Assembly: GCF_041381155.1 (NCBI RefSeq) | Contig: NC_091139.1 | Span: 11,517,905-11,581,904 of the forward strand | Source: Argopecten irradians | Taxonomy: Eukaryota; Mollusca; Bivalvia; Pectinida; Pectinidae | DNA: 64,000 bases | Direction: 5' to 3' | Shown: positions 59,820 through 64,000 of the stretch, one piece after another | How the letters are laid out: the number at the start of each line of letters is the position of its first letter | Numbering within the stretch: the first letter of the stretch is position 1 | Notes under the pieces: model-generated | Seen by the model: only the letters and a program-made list of their open reading frames with translations | The model's database searches: none | Told to the model about the DNA's origin: nothing | Translations under genes and position numbers: made by a program

Positions 59820-61025
59820 AGAAATTAGCATTTTATTAGGACAACGCTACCTTGTTATGACTGTCGGACACATACCTTACCTGGCTGAAAATTCACAGGT
59901 GATAAACAAACTCAGGTGACAGATAACTAATGTGGTGTTATTGCTTACCTTGGAATTTAAATTGTAAGATTAGTTGTTATTTTTTCATGCGATAAAGGCA
60001 CTGTTTACTTCGTTCACAATTAAATGATCTATGTATAGGATTATACACGTATCATGGACATGTATATATTATAATTATATTTATGGTATTAATAGTCACA
60101 CCACTGCACGTCTAAACTCGATCAAAAACTGGGTGCTAAATACCCATGGAACAATGAAATGTTCGATTAGAAGATAGTAACAAAAAGTAAAAGAAATTCA
60201 TTCTTTTTGGTTATTTATCTTGTTGGCAGAAACTTTATGAATATAAATGGATAATAAAATAAAATATATTGGTAACATTTTGCATGTGTATACATGCACA
60301 CCTTAGGAAATCGCTTCAAGGACCTATGGTAGGTAACATGTATTTTAAGATCGTAAAATAAAATATGTTTTCACTATTTTTCTTTTGGAGAGTTGCACAC
60401 AGACACATGCATTTTTAAAAGTTTTTATAAAACATTTAACATAGATATGTACGTATAATCTAGGTCTTTATATAGATGCTTTTGATACAAGTACCACTTG
60501 TGGATGGCACTATACGTGATTCAAATTTTGTGTTATAGAGTAATCGGGGATTTCGGGGACCAAATATACTGAGACAAGGTTTTTTTAATTGATATGATGA
60601 CTGAGAGTAATACATGATAACGGATACATACAGGGATGCAATGTATAATGTACAATACAGGACCTCTGTACCTTTTGCTTTCTCTGCACGTAGCATGCTG
60701 CACAATATGTTGCAGCAACATCTTGGCAGTTATCTGTCTAACGTTCTGAGTCAAATTGTAAACTTGCCAACTCGGATCCGGAACGACTGTCGTATATATA
60801 GGTACATGTGTACCGATCAGAAAAGGAAGCAGACGAAATGGATTTAGAATAATGATTACTAACGTTAGTATTATGTTTTGTATGCACACGACTGACAACC
60901 TTGTTGTATACTCTATAAATAGCAAGATCGGACTAGAAATAGACTCAAGTATTTGTGTTAACCGTATTTGTTACGTTATAAACAATTTAGCTATCTATAT
61001 CAAAATATACCCGTGTACACAACAA
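59820..61025. repeat. diverged direct duplication, copy 1
   Basis: Matches 61860-63225 in order: GTTATGACTGTCGGACACAT, CCTTACCTGGCTGAA, AACTCAGGTGACAGATAA, TTGCAGCAACATC, GATCCGG, GTGTACA. Spacing differs by 2.05-2.2 kb, with many changes, so it is old. No coding capacity. The best conserved block reads on the minus strand as a splice donor (TTCAGCCAG then GTAAGG). Confidence 0.7.
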
Positions 61026-61859
61026 GTGTATTTTTTTGTTCTTTTTTGTCATTGCTATTGATCATTCAATAGTGACATTCATATTGGTAACAGACTTGGT
61101 CACTCGAAATTGGTCATGACTCCAGATTTAGACATGACTTCAGACTCGGACATTTTTCCCAAGTCCTTCACTATCCATGGACATTTGGACTTCACTGATA
61201 CTGTAGAATTTGACATTCTACATACTGTGTCTGGCCATTTCATTAGACTTTGAATTATAACGGCATGCCATTTACACCAGACATGGACATAATGACAGGA
61301 ACGCTATGCTTTTGATATAAAACTTCCACATTTTGTGTGAGGGTCAGTGTCCAAACAGGCATTTCAGTGCCCAGTTTCACGATCATTCCTAAACTATAAG
61401 GAATTCCTTAGCTGAAAAGTCTCCATAGATAAGCATTTCAGAAGCTCAGGACAAAGCTAAATGTTACTTTACAGCTAACGATCGCCTATTTCTACTTAAA
61501 GAATAATTTCGGATTGTTCTGTCTTTCCTATTTCTTTTTATCCTATTCTCTTTTTATTTTGTTAACTAAACGAACTTTCTCCGACTTCAGTAATGTTTCC
61601 CTATGGGAAATAACCGTGAAACTCGACCCCTTTTAGATATGGGATGCTTTTGGGTGGAGTCTGTAGGTAAATAGAACGACAAGGTCAGGAGAAATAGGGC
61701 TACCATTTACCCTACTATAACGGTTAATACTAATATTTGTTTAATGAACTAACCTACTACATGTATTTGTTCGATTTGTAATAAGAAAATGACAAGAATC
61801 GTATAACTCATCTGTATTATTAGGTATCTTGATCACTATATATATATATATGTATTATC

Positions 61860-63225
61860 TATTGTAAAACAAAAGTTTATTAGCATTTTATGATAATGTA
61901 ATTTTGTTATGACTGTCGGATACACACCTTACCTGGCTGAACCTTCAGACGGGATAAACAACCTCAGGTGACAGATAAAACTAACGATATGTTTACCGTA
62001 CCTTGAATTTAAATGTAAACTTATTTGTTTGAGGTGCAAGCAACTTTTTCACTGGTTTAATTAGGTCACAAAAGACCTACATATAGGCACGTGCAACATA
62101 TTACGTATAGTTCTATCACAACATAAAATCCAAATATTGCGAGGAAAATTTTAAGTACTCGATTAAAATTAACAAACTTACAAATAGCATTTCATAAGAA
62201 ATTGTCTGTTTCGTCTATTTTACTTGTTAACAGAACTTAATTTTATTATTTGTGAAAGAATTCTGTTGTTAGTAACCGTTCGGTGCATTTTGTATGTTGT
62301 ATGTGTATACATATCGGAAGGAACACGCCACAATTTATTTATATAGAATTAAGGAAATGATCAAACGTCTTGATAATGAGAAGGGCGCTGACCTTGCTCG
62401 GTTGAAACCACAGGGACCTATATAAGTAATATGATTAGGTACACTAGTGTCTTATATATATGACACATTTTAATTATCTGACTTTTCGAGGACCTGAGCA
62501 TGATATGTGAACTACATGTAGATTAGAAATATCATTATAGTATACCGTAACTATACACTAAGTAGATCTTATAATTGCGCCCCAGCCTGTGAAATCATTT
62601 GCAATTTAATGCTAAAATATATTATGAACGCGACGCATTTTTTATATTTTCATAAGAATGAACTGCGCGACCTGCAAAATGGTTTGTTCGATCAGATCCG
62701 CTAAATATCAGGTTACGTTTGCTCATTTGATGCATGCATCAACTAGCTAACATATACACAGATGCTTAAATTTATTACATGGATATAAAGTATTGACAAC
62801 TTAATAGGTCATGCATATCTGCAGTAAGAGCACAACAGACACGTCTGTGTATTTTACTTCCCCTGTAGCCTAGCTAATTGTTGTGCATCCAGCTGCGCAC
62901 TGCTCATGTTGCAGCAGCATCGCTCCTAGCAGTTTTTCTAATTTGTCGAGTCAAACTGTAAATTGTCAACATAGATCCGGATTGAACGGCTAAATTCCGG
63001 TCTGAAAATGAATTAACTTGTGTTGTATGCACAACTGTCAACATGTTGTTGTTCGCTAACAGACTATTTAAAGATCAAAAATAGACTATCTTTGTTCACC
63101 GTATTTTTAACAACAGATGTCTGACCTTATTTTTAACTTGGAGACAGCCACAAAAGGCATTAATGCTATCGATTTAAACTTATGTGTGAACTCAATAATT
63201 CAAAATATTAACGACCCGTGTACAT
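61860..63225. repeat. diverged direct duplication, copy 2, next to the promoter
   Basis: Second copy of 59820-61025. It ends at ACCCGTGTACATAGCAACTG, about 200 bp above the TATA box of the right-edge gene. The duplicated sequence therefore makes up the upstream region of that gene. The spacer between the copies (61026-61859) has no gene; it holds many short GGACAT and GACATT motifs. Confidence 0.7.
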
Positions 63226-63433
63226 AGCAACTGTACTTAAAAGATTTGTGCTAACATTTCGCCCGAAACATCAATATCTGGCGGCGATCAAAACACGTGG
63301 TCACATGACTCCGGGTCTGAGTAGTGTTAGTAAACACTCGCCCGGCCAACGGCACGTGGTTTTCTCAAGGTCGTTCGAGCAAGTTGTTTACGAAAAATTC
63401 TGTGGGGTTCAATTTCCCGCGACAGGGGCCGGC

Positions 63434-63440
63434 TATATAA
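63434..63440 (+). promoter_or_regulatory. TATA box of the right-edge gene
   Basis: GGCTATATAAACG in a locally GC-rich stretch (CGACAGGGGCCGGC), about 30 bp above the likely start of transcription near 63465. It is the strongest core promoter in the window. Upstream are several CACGTG motifs (63294, 63352). Confidence 0.75.
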
Positions 63441-63464
63441 ACGTCTGCACGCCTTCACGAATCA

Positions 63465-63541
63465 AAACAAACCAGAGACGCAACGACATTCATAGAGAAA
63501 GAAAAGACTCTGCAGTTTTCGCCTGAAAACAACGAAGAACA
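63465..63541 (+). other. 5' UTR exon of the right-edge gene
   Basis: From the expected start below the TATA box to a donor (GAACA then GTAAGT). No ATG in a useful frame leads into the next exon. The intron is 63542-63964 and ends TTTTCAG. The exon start is estimated from the TATA position only. Confidence 0.65.
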
Positions 63542-63967
63542 GTAAGTTTATGTTTTTATTTGGTGTTTCCTACGGATAACAATTTGTGTTTTTAAAATTT
63601 AATGGACTGTCATTGCCATTTATTGGCGTTATACATTGTATGCTGTTAAAAGAAAGTTTTTTTTATATTTTTTATTATTTTGCAAATTTTTAATGCAGAC
63701 ATTGTCAATAAATAAATAAATGCATGCATGCAAGCATTTTTAATCAAAACACAATTTATTTTTGTAATATCGCAAATGTGTTTTTGATATCTCTTGTATT
63801 TTATTAACTGGTGACATTTTCATCTCGTGTTGCACCTGACATATAGAAAACTATTTTACAATATATTGGATTGAATTGCATATTGATCAAAACATCTGCA
63901 GTTTTCAAACACTTGTTACAGAAGTGTTAAATGCAATAAGTGATTCATTTGAATTGATTTTCAGACA

Positions 63968-64000
63968 ATGGACCCAAAAATCTTCCATAAACTGGACGGT
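63968..64000 (+). CDS. start of an unrecognised gene, cut by the window edge
   Basis: After the acceptor TTTTCAG, the exon begins ACAATGGACCC, with a good start context (A at -3, G at +4). The visible peptide is MDPKIFHKLDG. It continues past base 64000, so the family cannot be named. A TATA promoter, a short untranslated first exon and a start codon three bases into exon 2 make a coherent gene start. Confidence 0.75.
   Translation, partial: MDPKIFHKLDG

Noticed and set aside
63340-63410. Heat-shock elements above the right-edge promoter
   Set aside because: GAA and TTC blocks occur, but not in the regular alternating spacing required.

Overview
The window looks like animal nuclear DNA, most likely from a mollusc and probably a bivalve. 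The evidence is GT-AG introns with short exons, AT-rich spacers, a tRNA-Met gene with an intron, and dense non-autonomous repeats of the type common in bivalve genomes. These repeats include hairpin-ended elements with tandem cores, short TIR elements, foldbacks and a tRNA-derived SINE. There are no prokaryotic operons or CRISPR arrays. The species assignment is inference.

Layout. (1) About 1-18.76 kb holds two tandem carbonyl reductase (CBR1-type short-chain dehydrogenase) genes on the minus strand, about 12.05 kb apart. Copy B (7312-16996) is complete: eight exons with matching phases encode 284 residues. Copy A (730-4948) shows exons 1-4 and runs off the left edge. Both have the same TATA box. 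(2) About 18.76-31.5 kb is dominated by nested mobile elements. It also holds the 3' exons of a long minus-strand gene. (3) That gene (21554-38200) encodes a TRIM-like protein with two B-boxes and a coiled coil. It has the 23-nt exon typical of TRIM genes, but no RING. In place of a RING it has a very long 13-residue repeat encoded by a 39-bp minisatellite. (4) About 31.87-55.9 kb is a tandem segmental duplication with units of about 11.8-12.2 kb. It repeats the 5' half of the TRIM-like gene and an intron-containing tRNA-Met gene. The second TRIM-like copy has no 3' exons and has error-like indels in its coiled-coil exons. (5) The last exon of an unrecognised minus-strand gene lies at 55819-56115. 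The duplication breakpoint falls inside its homologue. (6) 56.1-63.2 kb is mostly non-coding, with an old direct duplication of about 1.2-1.4 kb. (7) A plus-strand gene starts at the right edge, with a TATA box, a 5' UTR exon and a start codon at 63968.

The carbonyl reductases would be cytosolic NADPH-dependent enzymes. The TRIM-like protein would be an intracellular scaffold. Nothing in the sequence links these genes functionally; they are simply neighbours. The most notable points are the RING-less TRIM-like protein with a repeat-array N terminus, the error-like sequence at the duplication junction, and the layered transposon insertions whose empty sites survive in the sister copy.
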